Shown: piece by piece, positions 17,719 to 25,384 of the stretch
How positions within the stretch are numbered: the stretch's first letter is position 1
How the letters are laid out: each line of letters opens with the position of its first letter
Assembly: GCA_902605135.1 (NCBI GenBank)
Contig: CACLBK010000011.1
Coordinates: forward strand, 1-32,696
From: an uncultured Alphaproteobacteria bacterium
Lineage (GTDB): Bacteria; Pseudomonadota; Alphaproteobacteria; HIMB59; GCA-002718135
Length of the DNA stretch: 32,696 nt
Direction of reading: 5' to 3'
Position numbers and translations under genes: made by a program
The notes under the pieces: model-generated
Databases searched by the model: none
Told to the model about the DNA's origin: nothing
Seen by the model: only the letters and a program-made list of their open reading frames with translations

Positions 17719-18453
17719 TTAATTTTTTGTTAAGGATAAATATTTTTTTATTGTCTCTTCTAAACCAAATTCAAAAGTATCACATATAAGTGCGTGACCT
17801 ATAGATACTTCTTTAATATCTTTAATATTATCTAAAAAAAATTGTAAATTATCCAAATTCAAATCATGGCCAGCATTTAATTCAATTTTTGGAAATTCTT
17901 TTCGAAGGAAATTTGATACATCTATATAAGATTTAATTGATTTATCACTATTTTCTTTAAAAATATGTGCAAAGTCATAGGTATAAAGTTCAACACGATC
18001 CGAATTTATTATTTCTAAATTTTCTAGTCCCTTAATTGAAGGGTTAATAAATATTGATACTCTAATTTTATTTTGTTGAAATTCACTTACTGTATCATGT
18101 AGAAAATTTTTATTCTCCTGACAATCCCAGCCAAAAGAAGAAGTTAAAGCTCCAGGAGGATCTGGTACTAATGTAACTTGATCTGGTTTAACTTTTATGA
18201 TTTTATTTATAAAAAAATCAGATGGATAACCTTCAATATTGAATTCTTTATTTTCAAAATTTGATATTAAATTTTTTAATAGTTCTAAATCAGAAAATTT
18301 CGCATGTCTTTCGTCAGGTCGTGGATGAACTGTAATTCCATCTGCTCCGTATGTTAAACACTTACTGCTTAAGTCTACTAAATTTGGAAGATCTGCACCT
18401 CTCGCATTTCTAACGAGGGCAAATTTATTCACATTTACACTTAAAGCTGTCAT
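17719..18453 (-). CDS. pdxJ: Pyridoxine 5'-phosphate synthase, alternative-motif PdxJ
   Basis: This 244-aa TIM-barrel enzyme condenses 3-amino-1-hydroxyacetone phosphate with deoxyxylulose phosphate to make pyridoxine phosphate. Family signals are VNVNKFALVRNARG at the N terminus, GITVHPRPDERH near residue 39, LVPDPPGALTSSFGWD near 95, VELYTYDFA near 150, NAGHDLNLDNL near 193 and SIGHALICDTFEFG near 217. The HPRPDERH and AGHDL versions match PdxJ variants I associate with Bacteroidetes and cyanobacteria more than the HLREDRRH and AGHGL forms usual in alphaproteobacteria. It is followed directly by the LysE-type exporter and is divergent from the GYD-domain gene. Confidence 0.9.
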   Translation of the reverse strand: MTALSVNVNKFALVRNARGADLPNLVDLSSKCLTYGADGITVHPRPDERHAKFSDLELLKNLISNFENKEFNIEGYPSDFFINKIIKVKPDQVTLVPDPPGALTSSFGWDCQENKNFLHDTVSEFQQNKIRVSIFINPSIKGLENLEIINSDRVELYTYDFAHIFKENSDKSIKSYIDVSNFLRKEFPKIELNAGHDLNLDNLQFFLDNIKDIKEVSIGHALICDTFEFGLEETIKKYLSLTKN

Positions 18454-18528
18454 ATTTAATTAATTTTTTTGTTATCTAGTTTATTTATAAATTTTAGAAA
18501 CAAATACCACCAAAATAAAAGGAGTAAT

Positions 18529-18849
18529 ATGAATAAATTTTATATAATTGGAAAATTAAGTCCTGAATACGTAAAAGGGTATATGAGTAATCCAGATCAA
18601 GATAGAGCAGCTATTGTAGGTAGTGCAGTAGAAAGAGCAGGTGCAAAATTACTTAGTTTAGAATTTGTAAGAGGTGATTATGACATTATTGCTATCACAG
18701 AAGGCGAATATGAATCTATGCTTGCAATGAAAATCACAACTTTACAATCAGGAATGTTAAAAGAATTACTTATTCTAGATACTAATTTTGATATGATTGG
18801 TACTATTAAAAAAGCAGCCGCAGCTTCTGGGACTTATAAGGCTACATAA
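18529..18849 (+). CDS. GYD-domain protein
   Basis: The ATG at 18529 gives 106 aa and has AAAAGGAG 4 nt upstream; the ORF-track start at 18469 is an unsupported extension. The sequence fits the GYD superfamily: a beta start FYIIGKLSPEY, then VERAGAKLLSLEF and the signature RGDYDIIAITEG, and an alanine-rich end (KKAAAASGTYKAT). GYD proteins are small alpha/beta proteins of ferredoxin-like type with no settled function. The gene stands alone between divergent pdxJ and convergent GST. It is one of several small ferredoxin-like-fold candidates in this half of the window. Confidence 0.83.
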   Translation: MNKFYIIGKLSPEYVKGYMSNPDQDRAAIVGSAVERAGAKLLSLEFVRGDYDIIAITEGEYESMLAMKITTLQSGMLKELLILDTNFDMIGTIKKAAAASGTYKAT

Positions 18850-18856
18850 GAAGTAA

Positions 18857-19513
18857 TTAAATAATTTTTCCATATGTTTTAAGCATCCATTCGTTAACTT
18901 TTGGATGCTTATAAACTTCTTCTCTCAATACTTTTATTTTTTTGTATGGTTCTAGAATATTTGTTGGTACACCATCTAAAAGGCCAGAGCTTAACCAACC
19001 AAGTAATCTCCAAATAGCTAAATCAGCAATAGATATTTTTTTTCCAATAAAAAAATTAGATTCTTGATTTTTTTCAAGTAAATTTTCTAAAAATTGAAAC
19101 CATTTTGGTAGATGTTTAGTTGCTAATATTTTTCTTGCTAATTCTAATCGATCTTTTTCCTTATCTCTGCCAGAAAGAGTTACAAGATAATTGATATCTT
19201 GTGCAGCTTCTATAATTTGATCAATTTGAGCAGCTTCAAGATCATTATTCTTAGGATATAGACCAGATAATTTTCCACAAAATCTTGCAATAGCTCCAGT
19301 TTGCGCAAAGATTTTACCATCAACATCTAAAACTGGTAACTGCTTAAATGGCGCTATTAGTCCGTTGGGTAGTTTTCCATCTTTTTTTAACAAATCTGTA
19401 TCTCGACTTTCAAAACGATAATCTTTGAAAGGAATATCACCAATAAAAAGAGCTAGTCTTGTAACCTCAGCTCTCCAAAAAGGTATTTTGAAATAGTATA
19501 ATGTAATTTCCAT
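18857..19513 (-). CDS. Glutathione S-transferase (sigma-like)
   Basis: This 218-aa protein has the two-domain GST layout. The thioredoxin-like N domain begins MEITLYYFKIPFWRAEV, includes the cis-proline loop KQLPVLDVDG near residue 58 and the glutathione-binding QTGAIARF near 72. A helical C domain follows with the core aspartate region KISIADLAIWRLL near 160. The tyrosine pair at residues 6-7 is a likely catalytic site, as in sigma-class enzymes. It should conjugate glutathione to electrophiles or act as a peroxidase. It is monocistronic, 7 nt from the convergent GYD gene. Confidence 0.9.
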   Translation of the reverse strand: MEITLYYFKIPFWRAEVTRLALFIGDIPFKDYRFESRDTDLLKKDGKLPNGLIAPFKQLPVLDVDGKIFAQTGAIARFCGKLSGLYPKNNDLEAAQIDQIIEAAQDINYLVTLSGRDKEKDRLELARKILATKHLPKWFQFLENLLEKNQESNFFIGKKISIADLAIWRLLGWLSSGLLDGVPTNILEPYKKIKVLREEVYKHPKVNEWMLKTYGKII

Positions 19514-19548
19514 ATTGATAAATTCTTACAATTATATGATACACAGTT

Positions 19549-19947
19549 ATGAAGAAAATAATAGATATTTCCATTATTCTAATAAACTTATTATTTTTTA
19601 GTTATTATTCAATTCAATTATTAATTTTTACTGATGAATTTGCTTTAAATAATCTAGGTTTTTTTAATCACGCTGTGGCTGGATTATCAGAAGTATTAGG
19701 AATAATTTTTTTAACTTTTGTTATTGGTTTTATTTTTATTTTTTTTAAAGGAATAGAAAAGCAGTTACCATTTATTTTTTCAATTTTTATCTTACAACTT
19801 CTTGCTTCATTAAATTTTTGGAGATATGTCCTTACAGACAGCCCTGGAGAAACAAGTATTCAAGTAATTATAATAAATGCAATAATTTTTTCTCTAGTTA
19901 GTTTTCTTAGTTTAATAATGATAATTAATAATATAAGAAAATTGTAA
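19549..19947 (+). CDS. Small four-helix membrane protein of unknown function
   Basis: This 132-aa protein has four hydrophobic segments, at roughly residues 5-25, 48-68, 75-95 and 105-128. Between the first two lies LNNLGFFNHAVAGLSEVLG, with polar residues that might mark a family. No catalytic or ligand motif is recognised and no function is proposed. It lies between the divergent GST gene and the serine hydrolase, which starts 54 nt downstream on the same strand. Four-helix proteins of this size occur as quinone-linked or small transport components, but nothing here supports either. Confidence 0.65.
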   Translation: MKKIIDISIILINLLFFSYYSIQLLIFTDEFALNNLGFFNHAVAGLSEVLGIIFLTFVIGFIFIFFKGIEKQLPFIFSIFILQLLASLNFWRYVLTDSPGETSIQVIIINAIIFSLVSFLSLIMIINNIRKL

Positions 19948-20001
19948 TTAAATTATTAAAATTTTAAATATAATTATTAGATTGTGTAGGTATTAAATTA
20001 G

Positions 20002-21171
20002 ATGCATTCAAAAATACTAAGTGAAAAAATTCAAAATATTTTTGAAAAATATAAAATTCCATCATTATCTGTAATTATTACAAATAAAGATCAGAATTTA
20101 TATGAAAACTATTTAGGTTTTAAAAACTCTAAAAATAAAACTCCTTTTGATGAATTATCAATTGTTAGAATTGCATCTATGACGAAGCCTATTACATCGC
20201 TATGTATTTTCCAATTAATTGAGCAGAATTTAATTAGTTTAGAAACAAATTTACAAGACATTGATAAGCGATTCTCTGATGTAAAAATCATCAAAAAAAC
20301 AGATAACAAAATTAATTACATAAAACCTAAATCAAATATAAAAATTAAGCACTTATTAAATCATACCTCAGGTTATGGATATCAGTTCTTAAATCCTGAA
20401 ATTAAATACTTAGTTGATAATAAATTATTACAAGATTTAAAAGACGATGGAGCAGATTTTCTAGATGCTCCTATTTTATTTGAACCTGGAGAAAGATGGA
20501 ATTACGGCATTGGAATAGATATATTAGGTTATATAATTGAAAAAATTTCGAACAAAAAATTAAATGAATATATGAAAGAAAATTTATTCAATAAACTAGG
20601 TATGAATAATACCACTTTTCATTTAGATGATACAAAATTTAAAGATCTTGCATATGTATATAATTACTCTCAAGATCAAATTAAAATTGATCAAGAAAGA
20701 GCTGATGAGCAAGAAAATAAAATAAATAAAACTTTTCATGCAGGGGGTGGAGGATTACTGTCAACAACTCGAGACTATGCTAAATTTATGAGATTATTTC
20801 TAAAAGAACAAAATGAAATTATTTCTCAAAAATCAATAAATTTGATGAAAAGTAATCAAATAGGATCATTAGAAGTTAAAAGAATGCCTTCAGTTGATGC
20901 TGAGTTATCCGCTTCTTTAGACTACGACGATAATATTGAAAAGAAATTTGGATATGGTTTTATGATTAATAATCAAAAAACAAATGAAGGTCGTCCAAAA
21001 GGTAGTATATTTTGGACAGGAATTTTTAATAGTTTTTTTTGGATAGATTTTGAAAATAAAATTGGATGTGCAATATTCATGCAAATGCTACCTTACTTAA
21101 ATGAGATTTCCCTCAAAACATATAATGAAATAGAAACTGCTATTTATCAAAATATTGACACAAAAAAATAA
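20002..21171 (+). CDS. Serine hydrolase of the beta-lactamase/class C family
   Basis: This 389-aa protein has the fold marks of class C beta-lactamases and family VIII esterases. The nucleophile motif SMTK is at residues 59-62, the tyrosine motif ERWNYG has Y168, and the late HAGGGGLLST is near residue 243. Typical connecting stretches LLNHTSGYGY and FNKLGMNNTTF are also present. No signal peptide is visible, which argues for a cytoplasmic esterase or peptidase rather than a secreted beta-lactamase. The substrate is unknown. Its stop abuts the end of the convergent DUF4174-like gene. Confidence 0.9.
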   Translation: MHSKILSEKIQNIFEKYKIPSLSVIITNKDQNLYENYLGFKNSKNKTPFDELSIVRIASMTKPITSLCIFQLIEQNLISLETNLQDIDKRFSDVKIIKKTDNKINYIKPKSNIKIKHLLNHTSGYGYQFLNPEIKYLVDNKLLQDLKDDGADFLDAPILFEPGERWNYGIGIDILGYIIEKISNKKLNEYMKENLFNKLGMNNTTFHLDDTKFKDLAYVYNYSQDQIKIDQERADEQENKINKTFHAGGGGLLSTTRDYAKFMRLFLKEQNEIISQKSINLMKSNQIGSLEVKRMPSVDAELSASLDYDDNIEKKFGYGFMINNQKTNEGRPKGSIFWTGIFNSFFWIDFENKIGCAIFMQMLPYLNEISLKTYNEIETAIYQNIDTKK

Positions 21172-21558
21172 TTAACATTTATCACTTTCCATTTCTTGTT
21201 TTCTCATTGGCATAGAATCAATAATTTCAAAAAGTCTTAACAATATTTTATCATCAGAGCTAAAATTTTTAATTTCCCCATCATAACCTATTAGCCAAAT
21301 ACCTTTTTTACCTTTAATAAATTTTGGAGTATCAAATTTCTTATTTAAAAATTTTTCAAAATAAATAATCTCTAATTTTCTATCATTAATTTTACATTTA
21401 TTACTTATTATGAATTTTTTAGTTTGAATAAGTAATTCATCCTCTTTATTTTCATAAGATACGATCAGTAGTCTTTTTTGCCAATTAAGTTCTGAGATTT
21501 TTTTTGCCATTATTTCAAAATTTGTAAAAATTAATAAAAATAAAAATATATATTTCAT
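21172..21558 (-). CDS. DUF4174-like exported protein
   Basis: This 128-aa protein begins with a signal peptide (MKYIFLFLLIFTNFEIMA), so it is probably periplasmic. The mature part reads as DUF4174: ISELNWQKRLLIVSYENK, then KINDRKLEIIYFEK, GIWLIGYDGEIKNFS and the end IDSMPMRKQEM. The DGxxK strand followed by MPMR is the most distinctive feature. The family looks like a thioredoxin-fold relative lacking the CxxC pair, which is also absent here. Function is unknown. It lies downstream of tRNA-Thr on the same strand and meets the serine hydrolase gene end to end. Confidence 0.78.
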   Translation of the reverse strand: MKYIFLFLLIFTNFEIMAKKISELNWQKRLLIVSYENKEDELLIQTKKFIISNKCKINDRKLEIIYFEKFLNKKFDTPKFIKGKKGIWLIGYDGEIKNFSSDDKILLRLFEIIDSMPMRKQEMESDKC

Positions 21559-21563
21559 TTAAA

Positions 21564-21638
21564 TGGTGCCACAGGGCAGATTCGAACTGCCGGCTTACTC
21601 ATTACCAATGAGTTACTCTACCCCTGAGTTACTGCGGC
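21564..21638 (-). tRNA. tRNA-Thr (GGT anticodon)
   Basis: The minus strand folds as a 75-nt cloverleaf. The acceptor stem is GCCGCAG with CTGTGGC (one G-T pair), the D arm ACTC with GAGT, and the anticodon stem ACTCA with TGAGT around loop TTGGTAA, giving anticodon GGT for threonine. A 5-nt variable region and the T arm GGCAG-TTCGAAT-CTGCC follow. The discriminator A and CCA tail are encoded. No integrase or duplicated 3' end is visible, so it does not look like a used attachment site. Confidence 0.96.
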
Positions 21639-21672
21639 TCAATTGATACTCTAGAAACATAAAATATAAGAT

Positions 21673-22830
21673 TTAATTATTTTTTAAACTGTTTTTATTA
21701 ATTAGATAATACAACGCTAATCCATTAAAAGCCCAAATAAAAGAAAGTAAGTACATGTTAAATGTTAAGCCCATAAATTCTGCCAAATAACCAACTATAA
21801 CTGGTCCAAATATAAAACCACCAAAACCTAAAGTTAATAAATTTGATATTGTAAGACTAATTGATTCATTTGTTTCACTAATTGCTTGTCTTAACACAAT
21901 AGCAATAAAATTTGCCGTTCCAAACCCAAAGATTATTATTCCACTTAAAATTATATATAAGTTCATGGTGAATATTGAGATAAATAAAATTATACAAGCG
22001 ATTATACTAAAATAACATCCAATAACTATTTCACCATATCTATTGATTAAATTACTTCCTGAAACTCTTGCGATTATTTCACCACCATTAAAAAACATTA
22101 TTACTAACCCTCCAAGAAATAATGGTGCTCCTAAATCTTTTGTAAGCCATACTGGTGACCAATCTATAATAATTCCTATAGTTGCAAAGTTCATCATTAA
22201 TAAAAAACCATAAATTAGAATATTATTCTGTGGCAATTTAAATTTTTCTATTTTTTCATTCCCTTCTAATTTCTTTTTAAAACCAAAAAAATAAAACATA
22301 GTAGAGTATAAAAGAAATAAGCTTCCTACAATTATGAATGTAATTCTAGGATCAGGTATTAAATTCATAAAAATACCTGCTGCAAGTGCACCAAATAATG
22401 ATCCAGCAGAAAAAAAAGCCTGAGTCATTGGAAGTAAAACTCTACCTGTTTTCTGTTCAATAATAGCTATCTGAGAATTAATTATAGGAAAAATAAAACC
22501 CGCACCAATACCAATTGGTATAAAAAAAAGAGTAAAATAAAAATAATTAGGAGCACTAGCTATAGCAAGAGGCAAATACGAGAAAATAAATATTCCCAAT
22601 ATTATTGTATTTGTTGTTCCTATTTTTGGAACAATAACTCTAGCTCCTAGTTGATTGGCAAATAGGTTAGCAAACCCAAAAGCACAAATTGATATACCTA
22701 GTTCAGATTCGGTTATATCTAAACGATCAATGTTCCAAGGAACATAAACAAAATATATACCAATCATAAACATTATTAAAAAAGCACCACCGAAACACGT
22801 AATTACTTCTTTCTGAAATTTTTCTTCCAT
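21673..22830 (-). CDS. Major facilitator superfamily transporter
   Basis: This 385-aa protein has about 12 hydrophobic segments, in two groups of six around a basic cytoplasmic loop near residue 190 (FGFKKKLEGNEK). Its start has AAAAGGA a few bases upstream. Features such as SELGISICAFGFANL near residue 40 and a glycine-rich helix PIGIGAGFIFPIINS near 105 suit the YbjJ/FucP-like sugar or drug MFS types. Direction and substrate cannot be stated. It is followed on the same strand by tRNA-Thr after 34 nt and has its own 5' spacer, so it is probably a single-gene unit. Confidence 0.88.
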   Translation of the reverse strand: MEEKFQKEVITCFGGAFLIMFMIGIYFVYVPWNIDRLDITESELGISICAFGFANLFANQLGARVIVPKIGTTNTIILGIFIFSYLPLAIASAPNYFYFTLFFIPIGIGAGFIFPIINSQIAIIEQKTGRVLLPMTQAFFSAGSLFGALAAGIFMNLIPDPRITFIIVGSLFLLYSTMFYFFGFKKKLEGNEKIEKFKLPQNNILIYGFLLMMNFATIGIIIDWSPVWLTKDLGAPLFLGGLVIMFFNGGEIIARVSGSNLINRYGEIVIGCYFSIIACIILFISIFTMNLYIILSGIIIFGFGTANFIAIVLRQAISETNESISLTISNLLTLGFGGFIFGPVIVGYLAEFMGLTFNMYLLSFIWAFNGLALYYLINKNSLKNN

Positions 22831-22898
22831 TGTCCTTTTAAGTTATATTATTTATAAAAATGAAATATAATTAAGAAAAAAATTAATCATATAATTAA

Positions 22899-22931
22899 AA
22901 AAATCAGTAGGAAATTGTCCTACTGATTTTT
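22899..22931 (-). terminator. Rho-independent terminator after the third duplicated-domain gene
   Basis: AAAAATCAGTAGGA and its exact reverse complement form a 14-bp arm pair around a 5-nt loop. On the minus strand the stem starts 7 nt after the stop at 22938 and is followed by a run of seven T, the classic intrinsic form. The other direction is also T-rich, so it may act both ways. Confidence 0.8.
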
Positions 22932-22937
22932 AATTTT

Positions 22938-23552
22938 TTAATTCCAAGTAGTTTCTAAAACTCTTGCAAGAGTCATTCCTCTAGGTTCTGTTTCATCTAA
23001 AAATTCTATATGATTTGACCAAAAGTTTTCACCATTTAGTTTATCTTGTGCAAGACCATAATCTTTCATGTTGTTAAAACGAACTCCAAATCCATAAGAG
23101 TCATTATCATTTCCATTCAATCTTCCAACAGTGCCACCTGTTGCTCCATTTTCCATCCAAGCTTTAATAAAAATTTCACCTTTAGATTGAATTAATTCAG
23201 CATCTTTATGGTAGAACATCCAATTAGCAAATACTGGTTTTACTCCTGGATCAGGGGGCATATTGTGAGTCATTGGTTCGTAAAAATTGTTTGTTTCCCA
23301 ATTAGTATCAGCAAAATATGGCTCCATGTCAGAAGCAAAATTTTCATCATTTGATATTTTATCATCTACTTCCCCGAAATGAGCATAATTTTCATAACCA
23401 ATATTAACAGTGTATGATCCATTATTTTTTCCAAGATGACTTAAAATTGCCGATCCTAATGCTCCATATTTTTTAAAATATATCGAAGCCGTATTAAACG
23501 CCTTAATAGCATTTGCGTTAGATATTCTATAAGTCCAACTACCTACTATCAT
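22938..23552 (-). CDS. Duplicated alpha/beta-unit protein, paralogue 3 (unknown function)
   Basis: This 204-aa protein is a diverged copy of the products of 24036-24665 and 24678-25292. Shared marks include the start MIVGSWTYR, a Gly-Ala near residue 31, a GKNNGSY turn, IGYENYAHFG with DD, then in the second half FANWMFYHKD, NGATGGTVGRLNG and FGVRFNNMKDYG. The order GA / turn / aromatic strand / N-M-x-x-x-G recurs in each half, suggesting two fused dimeric alpha/beta-barrel (ferredoxin-like) units. A full GGAGG site 5 nt before the ATG suggests high expression. It has a separate 169-nt upstream spacer and its own terminator. Function is unknown; related folds bind heme or small aromatics. Confidence 0.8.
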   Translation of the reverse strand: MIVGSWTYRISNANAIKAFNTASIYFKKYGALGSAILSHLGKNNGSYTVNIGYENYAHFGEVDDKISNDENFASDMEPYFADTNWETNNFYEPMTHNMPPDPGVKPVFANWMFYHKDAELIQSKGEIFIKAWMENGATGGTVGRLNGNDNDSYGFGVRFNNMKDYGLAQDKLNGENFWSNHIEFLDETEPRGMTLARVLETTWN

Positions 23553-23692
23553 AAAAACCTCCTTTTTTTACAAGACTATTAATTTTTAGCTTTAAAAAAA
23601 TATTAAAATTAAATTTTATGTGGACAATTCAAAAGATTGAATAATTATTTAAAATTAATAAAATTAAATTTTTATTATTAAAATTTAGTTTG

Positions 23693-23715
23693 AAGCAGGA
23701 ATAATATTCCTGCTT
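23693..23715 (-). terminator. Hairpin after the YdhR-like gene
   Basis: AAGCAGGAATA and TATTCCTGCTT are exact reverse complements around one central base. The realistic stem is the outer 7-8 bp with a 7-9 nt loop. It lies 7 nt beyond the stop at 23722 in the minus-strand transcript. The following bases lack an immediate U-tract, so it may be a weak terminator or a stabilising 3' hairpin rather than a strong stop. Confidence 0.5.
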
Positions 23716-23721
23716 GATCAA

Positions 23722-24039
23722 TTAGGATATTGCTTTTGTTGCTGCTCCTGCAATTATTGAAGGGCCATCAATCACACCATGTTCTTTAGTAGTAAAGTTA
23801 CTAAAATATTCATTTGTAGATAAAAACTCAAATATTGGGCCTTTTTTATACTTCTCAAGACTTTCTTCATCTTTAAAAATATATACTCCTCCAAAAATAT
23901 TATCACTTTCATCACCTATGAAATATTTTGATATTAGTCCTTCGACCCCTCTAAAATCCATTGCATCTATGTGCGCTTGAGCTTTGAAGTCATCAATGCT
24001 TAAATTTTTAAGATTAAAATTGATTATCAATATTTTCAT
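23722..24039 (-). CDS. YdhR-like putative monooxygenase-fold protein
   Basis: This 105-aa protein resembles YdhR (PF08803), a small dimeric alpha/beta-barrel protein annotated as a putative monooxygenase. The best stretch is FGGVYIFKDEESLEKYKKG at about residues 49-67, matching the family's GG-x-Y-x-F-x-D-E-x-S pattern. The N-terminal strand MKILIINFNLKNLS and AHIDAMDFRGVEGLISKYF also fit. The alanine-rich end IIAGAATKAIS is unusual. Its ATG overlaps the stop of paralogue 2 by 4 nt (ATGA), so the two are co-translated. A partner that shares the same kind of fold suggests the cluster handles a common ligand, but no activity is shown. Confidence 0.72.
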   Translation of the reverse strand: MKILIINFNLKNLSIDDFKAQAHIDAMDFRGVEGLISKYFIGDESDNIFGGVYIFKDEESLEKYKKGPIFEFLSTNEYFSNFTTKEHGVIDGPSIIAGAATKAIS

Positions 24040-24665
24040 GATTTAAATCTCTCAAATTTTAAACTTCTACCATTAAAATTTTTTATAATTTTAATTTTTG
24101 AATGATAATCCGAAAGATCTTTACCATAAGAACTTTCTCCCATTTTATCCCAATTAGCTCCTAAGTCTTCCATTGATTTAAATCTGGCGCAAAACATGAA
24201 TGTATTATTAGATGCATAATCACCTCCACTTATTCGATGAATATCTATTCCTGTACAACCTCCATCTTGATAATATTTCCAATCTGCTTTATGACTATCT
24301 CTTACAGCTTGAACATCATTGCATTCAAAAATGAAATTTGAAAAAACCTCAGGTGATTGATCACCTTCTATATTGCCAGCCATCAAATTTAGATTATATG
24401 TTTCAATTAAATGGGTATCACTTAAATTGTTTGCCATAATTTTATCCATTTCACTATCTGGAGCATTCCACATATCATCCATTTTTCCATATGCTTTCAT
24501 GTTTTCAAAGCCTACTGCAGTTATAAAAGATCCATTATCTGCACCTGTTGTGATGAACATATTAATCCAATCTGCTCCTGCATCTTTATGAAACTTAGAA
24601 ATCTTTCCAAAAGAATCATAAGCATTTTCAAAGTTTGTTCTATATTTCCATGCTACAATCATCAT
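24036..24665 (-). CDS. Duplicated alpha/beta-unit protein, paralogue 2 (unknown function)
   Basis: This 209-aa protein aligns along its length with the two other copies in the cluster: VAWKYRTNFENAYDSF at the start, DAGADWINMF, GADNGSFITAVGFENMKAYGKMDD, then FSNFIFECNDVQAVR, GGCTGIDIHRISGG and FCARFKSMEDLG. The last two thirds repeat the pattern of the first third, so the protein looks like two fused ferredoxin-like units joined by a linker near residues 70-105. GGAGG lies 4 nt before the first of two adjacent ATGs. It starts 12 nt after paralogue 1 and overlaps the YdhR-like gene by 4 nt. No signal peptide. Function unknown. Confidence 0.8.
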   Translation of the reverse strand: MMIVAWKYRTNFENAYDSFGKISKFHKDAGADWINMFITTGADNGSFITAVGFENMKAYGKMDDMWNAPDSEMDKIMANNLSDTHLIETYNLNLMAGNIEGDQSPEVFSNFIFECNDVQAVRDSHKADWKYYQDGGCTGIDIHRISGGDYASNNTFMFCARFKSMEDLGANWDKMGESSYGKDLSDYHSKIKIIKNFNGRSLKFERFKS

Positions 24666-24677
24666 ATTTCCTCCTTT

Positions 24678-25292
24678 TTAATAAATATCTCTTCTAATTA
24701 CTCTGGCATTATAATTAAGATGAATACTTAAGTTTGCATAATAATCTTTATGACTTGCCCAATAATCTGGAGAATTTTGGCTAGCATCCATGCACTTACC
24801 TAATTCTTGCATACTGTTAAATCTTGCAGCAAATAAATATTGATTATTTCTATCACCAAACATTCTATGAATTGCAATTCCTGAGGCACCATTTGACATG
24901 TAGTGTTTTTCATCAATTTCAAAACTTTTTTTTATAGCATCCACATCTGGATGACTAAAAACAAAATGTGCCCAAACAGGCATTTGCTCAGTAGCACCTT
25001 TAATATTTCCAATCAATTCAGTTAAATAAACAGCTTCAACTAATTGATTGTTTACAAAATTTGGCTGCATTTTTTGCCACCATTCTGGAGATGAAGCCCA
25101 AGCATCATCATTTTTTCCAAATGCTTCATAACTTTCAAATCCTGCTACAATAGTAAATGTATTATCATCACCACCAATATTATGCGTAACATTAGTCATT
25201 CGAGCTCCACTTTCTTTAAACCAAGGCGAAACTTTATCAAACATATCTACAGCATTTGCGTAGTCTGTTCTTATTTTCCATGTCGCAAACAT
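24678..25292 (-). CDS. Duplicated alpha/beta-unit protein, paralogue 1 (unknown function)
   Basis: The start at 25292 gives 204 aa. It has AAAAGGAGG 5 nt upstream and matches the N termini of the other copies; the ORF-track start at 25373 adds a spurious hydrophobic leader read from the spacer. The first half holds MFATWKIRTDYANAV, KESGARMTNV, GGDDNTFTIVAGFESYEAFGK with DD. The second half repeats this as VWAHFVFSHPDVDAIKK, NGASGIAIHRMFGD and LFAARFNSMQELGK. It is the first gene of the minus-strand set, divergent from a GST gene across a spacer with a 13-bp inverted repeat. A cytoplasmic dimeric alpha/beta-barrel role in binding or oxidising a small ligand is only a guess. Confidence 0.8.
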   Translation of the reverse strand: MFATWKIRTDYANAVDMFDKVSPWFKESGARMTNVTHNIGGDDNTFTIVAGFESYEAFGKNDDAWASSPEWWQKMQPNFVNNQLVEAVYLTELIGNIKGATEQMPVWAHFVFSHPDVDAIKKSFEIDEKHYMSNGASGIAIHRMFGDRNNQYLFAARFNSMQELGKCMDASQNSPDYWASHKDYYANLSIHLNYNARVIRRDIY

Positions 25293-25297
25293 AAATA

Positions 25298-25302
25298 CCT
25301 CC
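25298..25302 (-). promoter_or_regulatory. Full Shine-Dalgarno GGAGG deciding the start of paralogue 1
   Basis: AAAAGGAGGTATTT precedes ATG at 25292. Equivalent GGAGG sites lie at 24670-24674 (4 nt before ATG 24665) and 23558-23562 (5 nt before ATG 23552), so all three paralogues share this strong signal. Confidence 0.8.
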
Positions 25303-25384
25303 TTTTTCAAAACAATTAAAATAAGGTAATAATTACAAAACAAAAAAATCATTAAAAAAATATTAATTTTCAATAGTAAAAAAT

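Noticed and set aside
20002-21171. Antibiotic-resistance beta-lactamase
   Set aside because: It has the family fold and SxxK motif but no signal peptide, and the class is dominated by esterases and peptidases of unknown substrate.
21564-21638. tRNA-Thr as an attachment site of an integrated element
   Set aside because: No integrase, no direct repeat of the tRNA 3' end and ordinary genes on both sides.
22831-22937. Riboswitch or small RNA in the spacer before the MFS gene
   Set aside because: Apart from the terminator hairpin of the neighbouring gene only simple A/T sequence is visible.
25293-25373. N-terminal hydrophobic leader of the 231-aa ORF as a signal peptide
   Set aside because: The leader is read from AT-rich spacer. 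The internal ATG has a strong GGAGG site and the paralogues start at the equivalent position without a leader.
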